Shown: positions 11,713 through 25,551 of the stretch, one piece after another
How the letters are laid out: the number at the start of each line of letters is the position of its first letter
Position numbering within the stretch: position 1 is the stretch's first letter
Assembly: GCA_964017145.1 (NCBI GenBank)
Contig: OZ024847.1
Location: 744,001-808,000, forward strand
DNA: 64,000 bases
Direction: 5' to 3'
Source: Agrocybe praecox
Lineage: Eukaryota; Basidiomycota; Agaricomycetes; Agaricales; Agrocybaceae
Notes under the pieces: model-generated
The model's database searches: none
The model's input: only the letters and a program-made list of their open reading frames with translations
Told to the model about the DNA's origin: nothing
Made by a program: the position numbers and the translations under genes

Positions 11713-12825
11713 TCACTTTATCCTTGCCAACTCTTCGGCGAGCTCGGTAAAAGAGTCAACGACCATATCAAACTCTCCACCCTCATCCTTTGTCTTCACT
11801 TCGCCTTTTCCTGTGGTTCTATCGTCGTCAAGTTGCTCGTCGGGCTCGTCGGGCCTGCGGATGTAGATAGTGCGCATGCCTTGTTTGGCCGCACCGCGTA
11901 GATCACCTATGTGGGATGCGACTAGGGCACAACTTGATGGAGCCAAGGAAAGATGGTGACATGCTGAGAGGTATGCTTTAGGATCACTGGATGATAAGAA
12001 TCAATCTGAAAGCATCTGCGGCCTGAAAGTATGATAACATACGGTTTTACCACGCCGAAGAACTCGACGGAGAAAATCATGTCCCACGGGAGCTTGGCAT
12101 GTTTGGCCTAAATTATCGAATGTAATTTAGCTCACGTCGCCTATAGTTTTGAAGATCATACCATGTCTACGAGCTTGCGAACATTACCGTTCGAAAGCGC
12201 ACAAATAAGTTTCTGCTCCTTAAGAGTGTGAAGACCTTCCACTGTATCTGGCCAGCCTGAAATACGTGTTGCAAGTCTTATTTAAAACTTGATAGCGCTT
12301 TTAAAATGAGTAGACATACCATTCAGACGATGCCAGACGGTGTTGAGATCATCTCTAGTTTTCTCGTCCCATACCTTTCCGACATGAGACCATTCGTCCG
12401 TGTTCAAAAGTTGATCAAGGATCTGTACCCAATAATGAGCATCAGCGCTTTGGGAGTTCACGTTTAGTACTATCCATACCTCTCTATGGAGAGCGTCTAT
12501 ATTGCCAGAAATACGTTGCCTGCGTATAAAAGACGGATGATGCAATAAGTTTTCAATTCATCGAGCTTCCCTAAAGCATACTCACGTGTCCGTGATGTAT
12601 CCCATCCGCCAGCGCCACGCAAACTTTGCCCAGTCTTCACCTAAGCTCATATGGGATACAATAAATACCAATGACTACTATCTCACACCCGCTATAGGGA
12701 ATTGTAAACTCACCTTCCGCCAACCCGCGCTTCTTTCCCAGGGCTTCAAGCTCAGGAACAATGGTTCCGCGCCAGTCTACGACTGTTCCAAAGACGTCGA
12801 ACATGAGAGCTTGCACTTGTTCCAT
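11713..12825 (-). CDS. Type II haloacid dehalogenase-like hydrolase (HAD superfamily)
   Basis: Seven exons keep phase and give 247 aa: 12714-12825, 12586-12640, 12480-12519, 12422-12320 (103 nt), 12256-12162, 12107-12043 and 11986-11713. HAD motif I is MFDVFGTVVDWRG, with the nucleophilic Asp. Motif II is CALSNGNV (Ser), and the motif III Lys is in FGVVKPDPKAYL. Motif IV is SHIGDLRGAAKQGM; family members often have AAHxxDLxAA, so the first position differs slightly. This matches (S)-2-haloacid dehalogenases, cytosolic enzymes that hydrolyse 2-halo acids. In fungi the natural substrate is usually unknown. The gene converges on the glycosyltransferase with 167 bp between stop codons. Confidence 0.9.
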
Positions 12826-13219
12826 GTCTGAAGATACCTCCGCTGGAAGTTCGTTGATCTAAGGATGTACTGTCATGAGGCCTCTCATAGAAGGCACTTT
12901 ATATATGTATTTCGTACCCGATACCTCCCGATACGAGTCATTGAAGGATGACCAAAATGACCTTATGATCAGGATGTACCGCAGAGGGTTCATGGTTACT
13001 TATGCGGAGTAGCGTTCTATAATTGACTATTAAGGGGGCCTTAACGGGTTTCAGGTTAACTTGCATTCGCTTTCTTGTCGGTATACAAGAGCACATATGT
13101 AGCGTATAAGTGTCCAATTATCTTTCACCTTTTCGCCACACATTTTTAGAGAAGTAAATATTAAGCCACGATTTTGATATTTGTGGAACCTTAATTTAGG
13201 CAGAAGGACGAGCACCACG
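12826..13219. other. Intergenic
   Basis: Upstream region of the dehalogenase and 5' flank of tRNA-Glu. No gene seen. Confidence 0.5.
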
Positions 13220-13290
13220 TCGTGTATGGTGTAACGGCTAACATTACCGCCTTTCACGCGGTAGCTCGGGGTTCGATTCCCCGTACGCGA
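13220..13290 (+). tRNA. tRNA-Glu (anticodon UUC)
   Basis: A 71-nt cloverleaf: acceptor arm TCGTGTA pairs with TACGCGA (one G-U). The D arm contains TGGTGTAACGGCTAACAT, the anticodon arm is CCGC-CTTTCAC-GCGG with anticodon TTC, and the T arm is CGGGG-TTCGATT-CCCCG. No intron. A T-run for Pol III termination follows at 13294-13297. Confidence 0.93.
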
Positions 13291-14470
13291 ATTGTTTTGT
13301 TGCTCGATATTTCAGAAAGTATTTCAAAGGTAGCCCCAAAGTTCCAAGTTCAAAATTTCAAATATACAAAATTTCAATGATAAGATTAGATAACGCTGAG
13401 CTAAATACGTTTCTATTACCGTCGGCAAATGCCGGACTTGCTAACAAGCCTCGGGAGCCCCGGATTGTGTTCTTTTCAGACTCTCCCTTGTTCCCTCACC
13501 TAAGGGTCCCGGTCATTCATCATAAGCCTCGCCTTTCATTTTCGGCCGCTGTCTCCCTTGAATCATCATTCAATACATGCCGCCAAATTCAGTGGACAAT
13601 TCTTGGTTGCAACTGGGCACGATTCTAAAGCCGCCCATACCATAGCGCATGTAACTCAGAATGTGTTACAAATATCCCGTATGTTCCAAACTTTTCTGTG
13701 TCAACGATGCGAAAGGATGTGGCTATACGAAGCACTAAAACGAGGATGTCATTCGAGTTGCGCAATACACATTTGTCCGCCTCTCGTCAGCACCTTGCTT
13801 CCTACAGCATGCGGACTTTTGGGCAAATTTCTCCATGATTGGTGCCCTGCGCTATGTCAAGCTACGAGTCGACGATGGTCCATCATACATCAACGTTCAA
13901 CTCTCGAGGTCATTTCTGGACAATTATCAGTCTCTAACCGTCTCCGGCTACAAAATAATTAACAAAATGGAAATGGATATAACCGTCGCTTAAAGACCGG
14001 TATGAATACTTTCATCTCGGAAAGTCTCAATGACCGAGTCGCGATGCAATGTCGCGTTTTAATACTGCTGGAACTCGTACTAGAGGTAAAGTAAAGACAA
14101 ATCTTCGACTCCATTCTCGCGACGAGGGATGGACTCGTACCTTTCACGTATGCATAAAATTTTGAAATTTTCAGGGAATCCCAGAGGAACCGGAGGGTCA
14201 ATCAACCAAAATGCGAAATGGTTATACCTCATACAGGAACATATCCGGTTTTGACAGGCTCGTTTGTTCGAATTTCACCATCGTCATCGATCATTCCACT
14301 GTATTAACCACGTATGCGCGAGGCGCATGAGCTCCATTGATACAAATCGCTCGAGTATAAGGTGTGCCTTCCTTTTTCTTTCCTTTTTCTTTTCCCCGCT
14401 TGTTAGCCTGTGCCCCGGCGTTGATCTAGCTGAAACTGTTTGAATTGTCTCGAGCTTTCTGAAAAATTGC
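13291..14470. other. Intergenic, no gene seen
   Basis: Several frames of 60-134 codons exist on both strands, but none has a recognisable motif, a good start or credible introns. The last part is the 5' flank of the MARVEL-like pseudogene. Confidence 0.45.
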
Positions 14471-15592
14471 ATGGTTCAATATCTCAACAAATTGTTCCGT
14501 TCAGCAAGGCTTGTCCTGCTCTGTATGTTATTTTCTATTAATATGTCGACTGTTGTGACAAGTTCTAACAAGACACATCCCTATTTCAAGGTACTTTCTT
14601 TCTCTTTGCTTTCATAACGTTGGCCTCGGGTGCAGCTATCACGAATTGGGCGTCTTCTATTGTAGATGATGGCTATTACCCGTTCGCAGCGCTGGGTATC
14701 GCCACCACACTATTGACGATTATTAGCTTCTCTCTCATGTACGTTTTAATTTACCTTTCGTCAGCTCTCTGTCCGGAACTGACAAGCCCATTGTGTGAAG
14801 GATTCCATTCTCTATGAGGCGAAAAGGTGCGCTCGTGAACATGAACATTTTCGAGCTTGGATGGATCGGTACTTCATCTACATTTTTTATAAAATTAAAA
14901 CCGGAGATTAAAAACGTTGTACATATAGGTGTGCTTTGGGTACTCTAGCTGGCTACAGGAGCCTTGACGGCTTCAAAGGTTGCACTGATAGGTCCATGCG
15001 GGGACTTTGATGGTATGTGCACTAATACCAACTCGATATTGAGCTAAATTTGCGATTGATCTCAGAATTTGATGACGGTTTTGCGGGTGTGTGTCGGGAA
15101 AGCTCCGTGGTCGCTGCTTTGGGTTTCCTCGCATGGATTCTACGCATGCTTTCCTCTAACTTGTGTCATACTCGAAGTACTGAACGTATCTTATTAGTGA
15201 CGTTGTACAATATCTTGCTTTTGACTCTCCTCGTCAGACAACATATGCGTGGAAATCCTAATGTATGGAAAGGCTACGTCAATGATACAGACTTCTCCGG
15301 TACCCCTTCTTTCCATACTTCGGTCGAGCAGAAAGGTTCGTCTCAGATCCAGTATCCTGTTGGACAAAGACCGCAGGTGGCCCAACTCACTGGGTATCAG
15401 GGTCAACAGCAGGCAACACAGATGGCTTACACTACCCAACAGCAACCCCAGTATCCTCCTTTGGGACAGCCCCAATACTCTCCGTCTCTGCAACCGGCTC
15501 AGCCCGCTACGTATCCTTCTCAGCCTCAGTATTCACAGACTGGTCAGCCGCACCTCGGCCAATCTCCGTACCCAACCCCGCACCACCCATAG
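14471..15592 (+). pseudogene. MARVEL-like tetraspan protein, copy 1 (nonsense codon)
   Basis: Exons at 14471-14522, 14591-14738, 14801-14868, 14929-15012, 15066-15143 and 15198-15592 align to the intact copy at 28387-29441; exons 1, 3 and 4 have identical lengths (52, 68 and 84 nt). The protein has an N-terminal basic helix (MVQYLNKLFRSARLVLL), four hydrophobic segments, the conserved RRKGALVNMNIFELGWIG loop and a Pro/Gln-rich cytosolic tail (QPQYSPSLQPAQPATYPS). Exon 4 reads VLWVL-stop-LATGA, where the intact copy has VLWVLWLATGA. The TAG is at 14946-14948, a one-base change from TGG. The last intron has a GC donor (GCATGC) and is 54 nt without a stop, so it can be read through. I infer a pseudogene, or a transcript rescued by editing. 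Function of the family is unknown beyond a membrane-shaping MARVEL-like topology. Confidence 0.75.
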
Positions 15593-15823
15593 ATGCCGTC
15601 TACTATAATTTGATCAAATTATTTTATGATTACGACCCATGATTCACGAATTACAAACTCGCATTTTCGTTTCGCGATGCATATATTTGTTTTGAAATAG
15701 GTTTCTATGCAAGTCCTGTTTGCTTGATGCAATGGCATCCTATTTGTTAGAGGAATGAAGAACACACGATGAAGTTCTTATATTCTCAAATGAAGACAAT
15801 GCTGTACCAAACGTACACTTTCT

Positions 15824-17943
<2,120 letters not shown>

Positions 17944-18591
17944 TTTGTCGGTAAGCAGTACTATGAGCCTGAAGAATCTGAAAACTGGATTGAAAGATGA
18001 TCAGTTATCGATGAGGTTTTGTTCATACTCGACCTCCGAGTCTTATACTGGAATCGGCTATAAATCGGTTATTATTATAAAATTTATCATTAGATAACGA
18101 AAATATCACTTTCCGAGCACACGCGGCGATCCGACATTTACATTTCCTTGGGTGCGCTAAAAATACACAGTTTACCTACTTATAAGAAATAACGTACCTC
18201 TCTGAGCTCTCGATGCAACTGGGCCCGAAGCAATACGATCAACCGAGGAGACTAGAAAGAGCCTTCTGACTATATTATAGCCTAGCCGTTAACGACTCTC
18301 ACGCGCTCACTCATACGCGCTGTGTCTAGCCGAGTCCCAACTACTTTTTCCTCAGAATGCCGTGCTTTACCGTCTTTTAGAAGTCTTTATTGACCGAATT
18401 GAAGGTAGATGAGTCACGAAGAATCTAATAATGACCGAGAAGATTGTTATATGTGTCTTTATTGCCACCATTCTAAATAGCAATAAAGGTTCAGCCCAGC
18501 TAGAGGGATTCAGAAGCTATCTAATACATGAAAAATAACACAGTGGAACGAATAAAAAGTATGATCATTTGGAAAGTTCACTTCCAAGTTC
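17944..18591. other. Intergenic between two minus-strand enzyme genes
   Basis: Promoter side of the monooxygenase and 3' flank of the aldo-keto reductase. No gene seen. Confidence 0.5.
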
Positions 18592-20111
18592 TCACGCACT
18601 TCTATTGACAGGACGGAACGGCCGAACGACCTCAGGCATAGGTCGATCTTCGACCGTTCCTGCCATAGAGAAGTAGACAGAGGTCTGCGTTCCGTCTCCC
18701 TGTGATTATCACAGCAGTTAGGAAAGAAGTATCACGGAAATATAACAAGTAGGAAATGCCTCACCGTAAAATTATGAGGGAATCCAAGATCAAATTCGAC
18801 TATATTCTCTAGGTATGCAATTTGTTCTTTGCTCAGGGAGAGTTCGAGAGCCTCAATATTCGCCATTAGGTGCTCGACCTTGCGCCCTCCTAGGATAGGG
18901 AACACGTAGGTTGTTTTGTGTAACAAGTACGCGATGGCAACTGCAAAAAACAAATGAAGAGGGCTTTATCAGGACCACGGTCGACCTTCAAACGCTAGCG
19001 ATCCACATACCCGAAGTAATACTCTTCGCACCAACCTCCCCTGCAACTTTCTCAAGCGCCCTACACACAAGTTTCTGCTTCTCCGTCCTCTCCCAATTTG
19101 GATTGAACATAACCCGGCCCTTCTCTCCAGATTGTCGGCGTTTCTCCTCCTCTTCGTCCGTGCGGATTTTGCCTTCTGCAAGTACGTTCCAAGGGGCGAG
19201 CGCCATACCCTCGGCTCGGGCCATGGGTATGATGTCCCGCTCAAAGGAGCGCTCCATGACGTTCCATGCGCCTTGGTAGATCACAAAAGGTGTCAGCCCG
19301 TAGGCGCGCGCGTATTGGTTCGCGCGTGCGACTACCCATGCGGGGGTGTCGGATATTCCCTTTAGGAATGTATGATCGTCAATAACTTAGATTGTATGGA
19401 AAGTAAATTATATTCTTACCAGGTAAAGCACCTTCCCTTGCACAACAATATTATGTAGCGCCCTCATAACTTCCTCAACGCTCGTATCAAAGTCCCAGAA
19501 ATGGACATACAGCAAGTCGATGTACGTCGTGCGCAGTTTCTTGAGGGACGCTTCGAGGGAAAGGTGCAGGGACTTGGTGCTGTTGCCCATGTACATGATT
19601 TGCTGGGCGAAGTCTTTGTTCCCTCGTTTGTAGTTGATTGAGTACTGAGTGGGTATTCGTAGAAGTGTTGTGTGTTAACAGGATACGATAATGATGAGAG
19701 ACTTGGAAAAGAAGCTAACTGACTTTGCTAGCTATAAAAAGCTGATCCCGAATCCCTCTCTTCTCCGCCCATTCACCAATGAACATCTCCGACGTCTCGT
19801 CCTGACTACACCATGCAAAATTAATTAGCACGAATCCAATTTACAGTACATAGATTTAAAAAAGAAAAGAATACGCCCACATACTAGTTATTAGCCGTAT
19901 CGATAAAATTCCCACCCGCATCATAATACGCATCGAGCAGCCTAAAGCTGCCCTCCCTATCCATACTGCCCATGCCCAACTCCTCCCACTTGTCACCGAT
20001 GCTCGCTGCCCCGAGCTGGAGGGGTGATACGTGCACCCCAGCGGTGGGCGAGAGGAGACGGTACCGCCCGAGGTTTGTTGGGGGTGCAGGGAAAGGTGTT
20101 AGGATGGACAT
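18592..20111 (-). CDS. Aldo-keto reductase, aryl-alcohol dehydrogenase (AAD) type
   Basis: The protein starts [20 protein letters not shown] at the ATG at 20109-20111 and ends [11 protein letters not shown] before TGA at 18592-18594. The AKR catalytic tetrad is complete: Asp in GNFIDTAN, Tyr in [11 protein letters not shown] (codon split by an intron), Lys in QLFIASK and His in [14 protein letters not shown]-site landmarks [10 protein letters not shown] and [15 protein letters not shown] are present. The length and motifs match the fungal AAD subgroup, which reduces aryl aldehydes to alcohols and is linked to lignin-derived aromatic turnover. A longer upstream in-frame start (MKNSFQ...) is less likely because it precedes the conserved AAD N-terminus. 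Confidence 0.92.
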
Positions 20112-20853
20112 GGTTAATGAGATGAAAAGGTGGGAAAGGTGGTGGTGTGAAGAATGATGCTGAAGGAAGCTGGGAGGATACTGGAACGAATTTTTCACTC
20201 GGCAGAAAACGACACCTCTTATACCATTACCATTACCTTGTCCAGCACAAGTCGCGCTACCCCATCGATCCCGCGAGTCGCATGCGGGCTCTTGCAGGAT
20301 TACTCATCGATACCCTCGTTCGCTCGTCTGCTCTCCATGAAACCCTTCACATCATGTGGAATTTTCTAGACACAAGGGTGCTTAGTGAGATTTTCCAAAG
20401 GATGACTAAAGCATCGAATCGGCCGTTTTGGAACGTCCTTTGAAATTTGAAAGGAGAGGGAACCCGTTATGCATTCAAGTCGCCTGGATATAAGCCTGAA
20501 CTTAAGGCACTGGTGTAAATATCGAGTGTAATTCAACGAGCAGTGGACAGAAAGGGATTGAAGAGGTGTTGGCGTTCAAAATGTTGGCCTGCGAGCATGC
20601 TTGATTGCTAAATTTAGTACACATCATCTGCGGGTGCGGGCGCTTACAGTGGATTGCCGTCCTGGTCGCTGCTTATCGTGTCGTTATCGTACCGTATACA
20701 TCACGGCTTGTCGACACATTCCTCAGGTTATCCAAAGGTTATCACAGAAGAAAAAACTTCAACTCTAATATCATCATCAATAGTCATCACACAAAAATGG
20801 AAGGTCAAGAAATACAACAGAAACATACATACATATACAATAACATGCTCACT
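20112..20853. other. Intergenic
   Basis: Upstream of the aldo-keto reductase and downstream of the F-box gene, both on the minus strand. Short plus-strand frames lack motifs. Confidence 0.5.
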
Positions 20854-22524
20854 TTACGTCGACTCAATAACAACCCCAACCCCACACTCCTCCGCAGCCT
20901 CCCTCAACCGTTGCAGTTCCCCAAACTCGGGCACCAGAGGTCTTGCTAGCTTCAACACGATACTCCTCAACCCGCCCACTCCCTCCGGCCACGCGCCATA
21001 CGTCCCATCTTCATACCCCTCGATCCGCGAGCCCATCGCATCGACGACCTTTTCCGCTGAGAGACAGAGGCGGTCATCGAGGGTGATGCTCTGCAGGTGA
21101 GGCAAGAACGACCCTGACAATGATGACGATACCTGTTGCTGCCGCGGCTGTCTCGCACCGGCGGTATTTGCATTCGCACGCCGGAGGAACAACCTGGGCA
21201 TGATGTCATCCGAGGAATGGATGACCGTAAGGTCTAAATGCATGATAGAGCGTAGCGAGCTAAGGAGCTGCACGACCCCGAGGTTTTCCTCCCAGAACGA
21301 TGTTGTCAGGAGGGACGAGTGGAATGTAAGGTGTGTGGGGGTGCACTTGGCTTGCTTGATCATAGGCACGGTTTGGTCCCCCAGGAAGGGCGTCGTAGCG
21401 TGTATGCGAAGCTCTTCAAGGTTGGGGATGAGGAGGAATTGGAACACTTTTGCTATGTAGCTCCCCTTGTTGACGATGGAGAGTCGCTTTAAATGCGGCA
21501 AGAGCACAGCGTGAGATGAGGCGACTTCAAGGATCCGTTCAGAGTCGGTATGGAAAGAAGTGAGGTTCTCCGTTCGACGTAGGATTTCCGTGAATTCACC
21601 CTGTTGGAATGAGTTTGATTTGGAAGTGAGGTGTGTGAGTTGGTGCCAGGGGAGGACGAGCGTGTGGAATGGGTTGTGAGTTCCTGAAATCGAGAGCTTG
21701 GTCAGTTTCGGAGCGTCGTCGAATGGCGAGACGATGGGAGCCGGTACGGGGCGTTGGTAGCTGAAAATAGACAACGAAGAAAGGTTCCCAAGGCGGTGCA
21801 TTACAGGGGAGAGAGTTGATAGAAAGTCGTATATGTCGAATTCGAGATAAGCCTCTTTCCATCGTTCAGCATGCTCAACCAAGACGGAAAGGATCGCTCT
21901 CGTAGCTGCGTCTGAGCCGCGACCTCTGAGAGAAAACTTGAGGAGTTCATTTCCTGAACGTTCGAGGCAACATTTTACAAACTCTTCTGCACTGTGAAGT
22001 TTCGCTGTGAAGCTGATCCCATCTGAGAGGTAATTATTCAGGAAGAAAAGGTTGATGTCCAGCTCGGTCCACGGTTGTGGGAGGGATAGCAAAACCTCGC
22101 GCCAGTAGCTGCATACATGGCCGAGTGCCCATGGCATGCTGTGGGGTCGCGATGGGGGGTACAGAACCGCACAATCTTCTGTGGCAAAGTTGAATATTAG
22201 CCGCAGGATTTCTGGTGGGACTCGACGGATTGGTGCCAGCACTGCACGGTGTTTCAGAATGCTTTCGTGCAGCCCGTCGCGATATCCTTCGAGCTCCAAA
22301 AGCGCATGTCGCATGCGAGCAATCTCCTCGTTCACGGAGCCTATCTCCCCTTCGACGCTTTGAATATTCTTTCTGATATTTTCCTCATCGTCTGGAGAAG
22401 CTATGAACGAGGAATGTAGCTGAGAAAGAGGTGGCGAGTGATATGTAGACTCGCTATTGACCACTCTATCAAGAAAAAGATTAGAAGGTTGGTAATGAAC
22501 CAAGATTCGCCCGACCTACTTCAT
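20854..22524 (-). CDS. F-box protein with leucine-rich C-terminal region
   Basis: The main exon is 20854-22465. There is no ATG near its 5' end, but a 5-nt first exon (ATGAA, 22520-22524) with donor GTAGGT and acceptor CTTGATAG gives MKVVNSESTYHS in frame and 538 aa in total. The N-terminal coiled coil (IRKNIQSVEGEIGSVNEEI) is followed by the F-box, PIRRVPPEILRLIFNFATED ... VCSYWREVLLSLPQPWTEL, the pattern common to large agaricomycete F-box expansions. The remainder has irregular leucine-rich repeats. It probably acts as a substrate adaptor of an SCF ubiquitin ligase through Skp1; the target is unknown. Confidence 0.85.
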
Positions 22525-23655
22525 GTTGTGATATCTGTAAGAAACATAGGAGAGTACGTGTAACGTTGCGGTGAACTAGTCATTCCCTGGCCAAACAAGA
22601 ATTGGGAAAGACGTTCTCGCGATGGTGAGACTAGTCTGACTTTAGCCTCCATATGAAGTGGTCGAGTGACACTCATCAAAAAAACGGAATATCGGAGTCT
22701 TACAAGAGACTAACTTTAGCCGTTGATCATAAAGAGAGCGACGGTGCTCCGCACAAAAAACAAAACAAAACAAATAGCAGCGACCGTGGAAATTTAATTA
22801 AAATTTAATTAATTCAAAATCAATTCGGGGAGGGAGAGAGAAATCGATTGATTTTCAACCTCACATTCAGGATTACTTCCTACATTTGAAATCATAGGTA
22901 CGTTGTATGGGAGAGTCAATACCGGGAATAACTATTCAAGGAAGTGATCAATAGTCTGTAAAATCGGGGTTTATTTGATATCAGTATACCAGAATTCACA
23001 CTATGAAGCTCTTTTTCAGGTTCTTCCTGAGTCGTAGATTCAAAACCGGAGAATTATATATGACGATATATGTGTACCTCGTAAACTGCGGCTGCGCGCA
23101 AACATAGTAGTTTTTTTCTTCGCTGCAAGTGGCGGCGGCCTCAATGTATAAAGGTAGGTAAACCACAAAATGGAACCTTTTAGGCTGGTGCGAGCCCTCA
23201 GCCTGCGGCACACGATAGACGCTTGTGGAGCATCGACCCAAGGATAGGCGCCTAGGCGCCGAGACGCCAAACAGTTTTCTCAAAATCAACTCAAAATTCT
23301 TGCAAAATTCCTTTGAAAATATCAATAATTTCTTCGAGAGCGGAGTTTGACAGATAACACATAATTACGTAAAACTTAAATTGCTCACACACACGTGATA
23401 CGACACACCTCTACCCCTGTCCGACTCCGCTGAAACGCATCAGATTCCGTTGCACCCGGCTGTACACTAGCGACAGACGGGGTACACGCTCATATATAAA
23501 CCTCAGAAACCCTCGAATCATGTTTCCCTCATCGTGGCTGCGCCCGACACATCGACTTCGCCCCCCCTTTACTGTTGTAGCGCTGAGCGCTGAGTGCTGG
23601 ACCATTCGCCCTATACAAACCAACAAAATACATCCCTTACATTTGTTGATCAAAT
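22525..23655. other. Intergenic, AT-rich, with TATA box
   Basis: AT-rich DNA around 22790-22830 contains repeated TTAATT. A palindromic GCGCCTAGGCGC occurs near 23247. A TATA box (TATATAAA, 23493-23500) fits the membrane-protein gene starting at 23656. Short minus-strand frames at 22996-23325 and 23411-23653 lack any motif. Confidence 0.5.
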
Positions 23656-24539
23656 ATGTCTAATATCTCAGTACGCTCTCGCAAATTCTGCTGCTGCCTC
23701 CCGGTCAGGCTCGGTGTTGTCGTGAGTGCTAGGTTTTTTCATATAAATTTGTGTATATTGAATGAGCACAACAACTAGGTCCTCTCGCTCCTGGCTATGG
23801 TCGGCGGATCCTTCGTCGCTGCTGTCAGCTGGATCCAAGTGTCCCAGCTGGGTAAACATCCCAGGGAGAAGAGTGATGAGATTGCGCTCTGGGTCCAGTC
23901 CGTCATGTTCACGATCCTCGGCGTTCTTGCCATCCTTGGGTACGCACGAACCTCGCATTTTCCTCATAATAATAATAAACTCATAAAAATCCTTAGGTTC
24001 GTCGGTGCTCTAATCAAGAACCGTGGTATGATCACCAGCTTCGCCGTCGCTTTGGCGATCCACCTCGGGTTCAGCGTCGCCTCTGGCGCTTTCACACTGT
24101 ACACCATATTCAAAGAGAACACCCAAGACGCCATTGCGCGATGCCTCAATGACGCTGGCGCTGATACAAACGTCACCACAGACACTTGCCGCACGGGAAT
24201 CGCGATCGTCAAGGGCGTGATGGTGACTGTGTATGTCGTTACTTGGTTGATTCAGCTATGTGCGTTGTTTCTCGTTGTTTTACACTACCACAACGTCCTA
24301 ATTAAATTTATCTTACCTCCCACCCCACAGACGCATACTTCGTCGTAGAACGCTACGCCGAACAACTAGACGACGAAGAAATGGCCAAGAACACCGTAGT
24401 CATCCCACGAACTGTACACGAGATTGGCACCCCCCAGGCCACGACGTACGGCTCTTTCAACGCTCCCTCATACCCATTCACCGAGCCCCGACAAGCATTT
24501 GGTGTGGGACGTGGTCAGGACCCTAGTCAGAATGTGTAA
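23656..24539 (+). CDS. Four-transmembrane membrane protein, CCCLPVR family
   Basis: Four exons (23656-23721, 23779-23939, 23997-24259, 24331-24539) give 232 aa in phase. The N-terminus MSNISVRSRKFCCCLPVRLG has a Cys triplet before the first membrane helix, plausibly palmitoylated. Hydrophobic segments follow at VLSLLAMVGGSFVAAVSWI, VQSVMFTILGVLAILG, MITSFAVALAIHLGFSVASG and VKGVMVTVYVVTWLIQLY. An extracytosolic loop contains two Cys (ARCLNDAG, TDTCRTG). The C-terminal tail is polar and cytosolic (YAEQLDDEEMAKNTVV). This is a tetraspan layout of the MARVEL-like kind, but it is not a close relative of the three MARVEL-like paralogues in this window. Function unknown. Confidence 0.85.
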
Positions 24540-24702
24540 ATTGCGTTTTTATTTTATTGTTGATATACATACATGATCAATTTTGCCATACTAGCCAGTA
24601 TAAAAAAGCTACCGAGCCAAGTAAGAAAGGTAAAGCAAGGAAAATTAAAATAACGAGATAAAAAGTCAGAATTTGGACGAGAACATAACACACCCACCCT
24701 CT

Positions 24703-25551
24703 TCACTCGGAATACCTCGACGGCTTGATATTCCACTGATTCCCTTGATATATGTCCAGATACGAATATGCCTCGGGTTTGAAGCCACACTTCCACTTCA
24801 CACCCAGGGCTTTAAGCTTCTTCCGTACATTGTCCACCTCGTCCTTGTCCGTAAAGTCGTCCACATACACCTCAATCACATGCTTCTCCGCGTCCCCTTC
24901 CTCCTCCGCGTCCTTGTCCTTGAGCGTTGTCGCCTGCCCATCATCATTGAGAGTAGTCGTCTTCGGCACTTTAGCAGTAGACACCTTTGCCACGCCCCTC
25001 TTCCTATCCATAATCAACCAATGCGCCACCTTCCCCCACAGCATGTCCACCTTGGCCGGCTCAACAAAGATCATCCACTTCCCGCGTAAGACACCGTTCG
25101 CTTTGGCGATGGCGTCGAGCTCAGCGTGTTTGATCGCCATTTCTTTGTTGCTATTCCCTTTGCTGTTCCCGCTATTATTGCTGAACTTATCCACCAGAGC
25201 CTCGAAATCCGCCTTCAGCCCCTCCAGATTCAGTGGTTTTTCCTTTTCCTTCGTCCCACCACGATAGACAGTAATCCACTCCCCATACGTACACGGCGTC
25301 CGACTAGGCGGCCAGCGCGCGATGAATTGCAACAGCCTGCGCGCCGTCGAGCTCTCTTCGGTCCAGTGTGAGCCAAGGTCTTCCGGCGAGGAGGGGGCGG
25401 TCACCCAGGTGCCTCTTTTGTGAAGAGGTTTTGGAGGACCAGAGGCGCTTTTTGATTTGGAGGGTGGTTTCTTGGACGGCGACTTGGATTTCTTGGGAGT
25501 GGGAGTCTCGTCTATAGCCATCTCGACATCGACATCGTCAGTCGACGCCAT
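24703..25551 (-). CDS. Bles03/DUF1917-type protein, 282 aa
   Basis: A single exon starts MASTDDVDVEM at 25551. Residues 15-50 are Lys/Ser/Pro-rich and disordered, a likely nuclear-localisation tail. The folded part, from TWVTAPSSPEDLGSHW through LRGKWMIFVEPAKVDMLWGK and ending KWKCGFKPEAYSYLDIYQGN, resembles the Bles03 (C11orf68-like, DUF1917) fold, which is distantly eIF4E-like. A Lys/Asp/Glu insert interrupts the domain near residues 200-225. Biochemical function of this family is not established. It converges on the tetraspan gene with 163 bp between stops. Confidence 0.8.
   Translation of the reverse strand: MASTDDVDVEMAIDETPTPKKSKSPSKKPPSKSKSASGPPKPLHKRGTWVTAPSSPEDLGSHWTEESSTARRLLQFIARWPPSRTPCTYGEWITVYRGGTKEKEKPLNLEGLKADFEALVDKFSNNSGNSKGNSNKEMAIKHAELDAIAKANGVLRGKWMIFVEPAKVDMLWGKVAHWLIMDRKRGVAKVSTAKVPKTTTLNDDGQATTLKDKDAEEEGDAEKHVIEVYVDDFTDKDEVDNVRKKLKALGVKWKCGFKPEAYSYLDIYQGNQWNIKPSRYSE

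Noticed and set aside
13377..13962. Overlapping plus-strand frames as a gene
   Set aside because: No motifs, no conserved splice pattern, and composition like random sequence.
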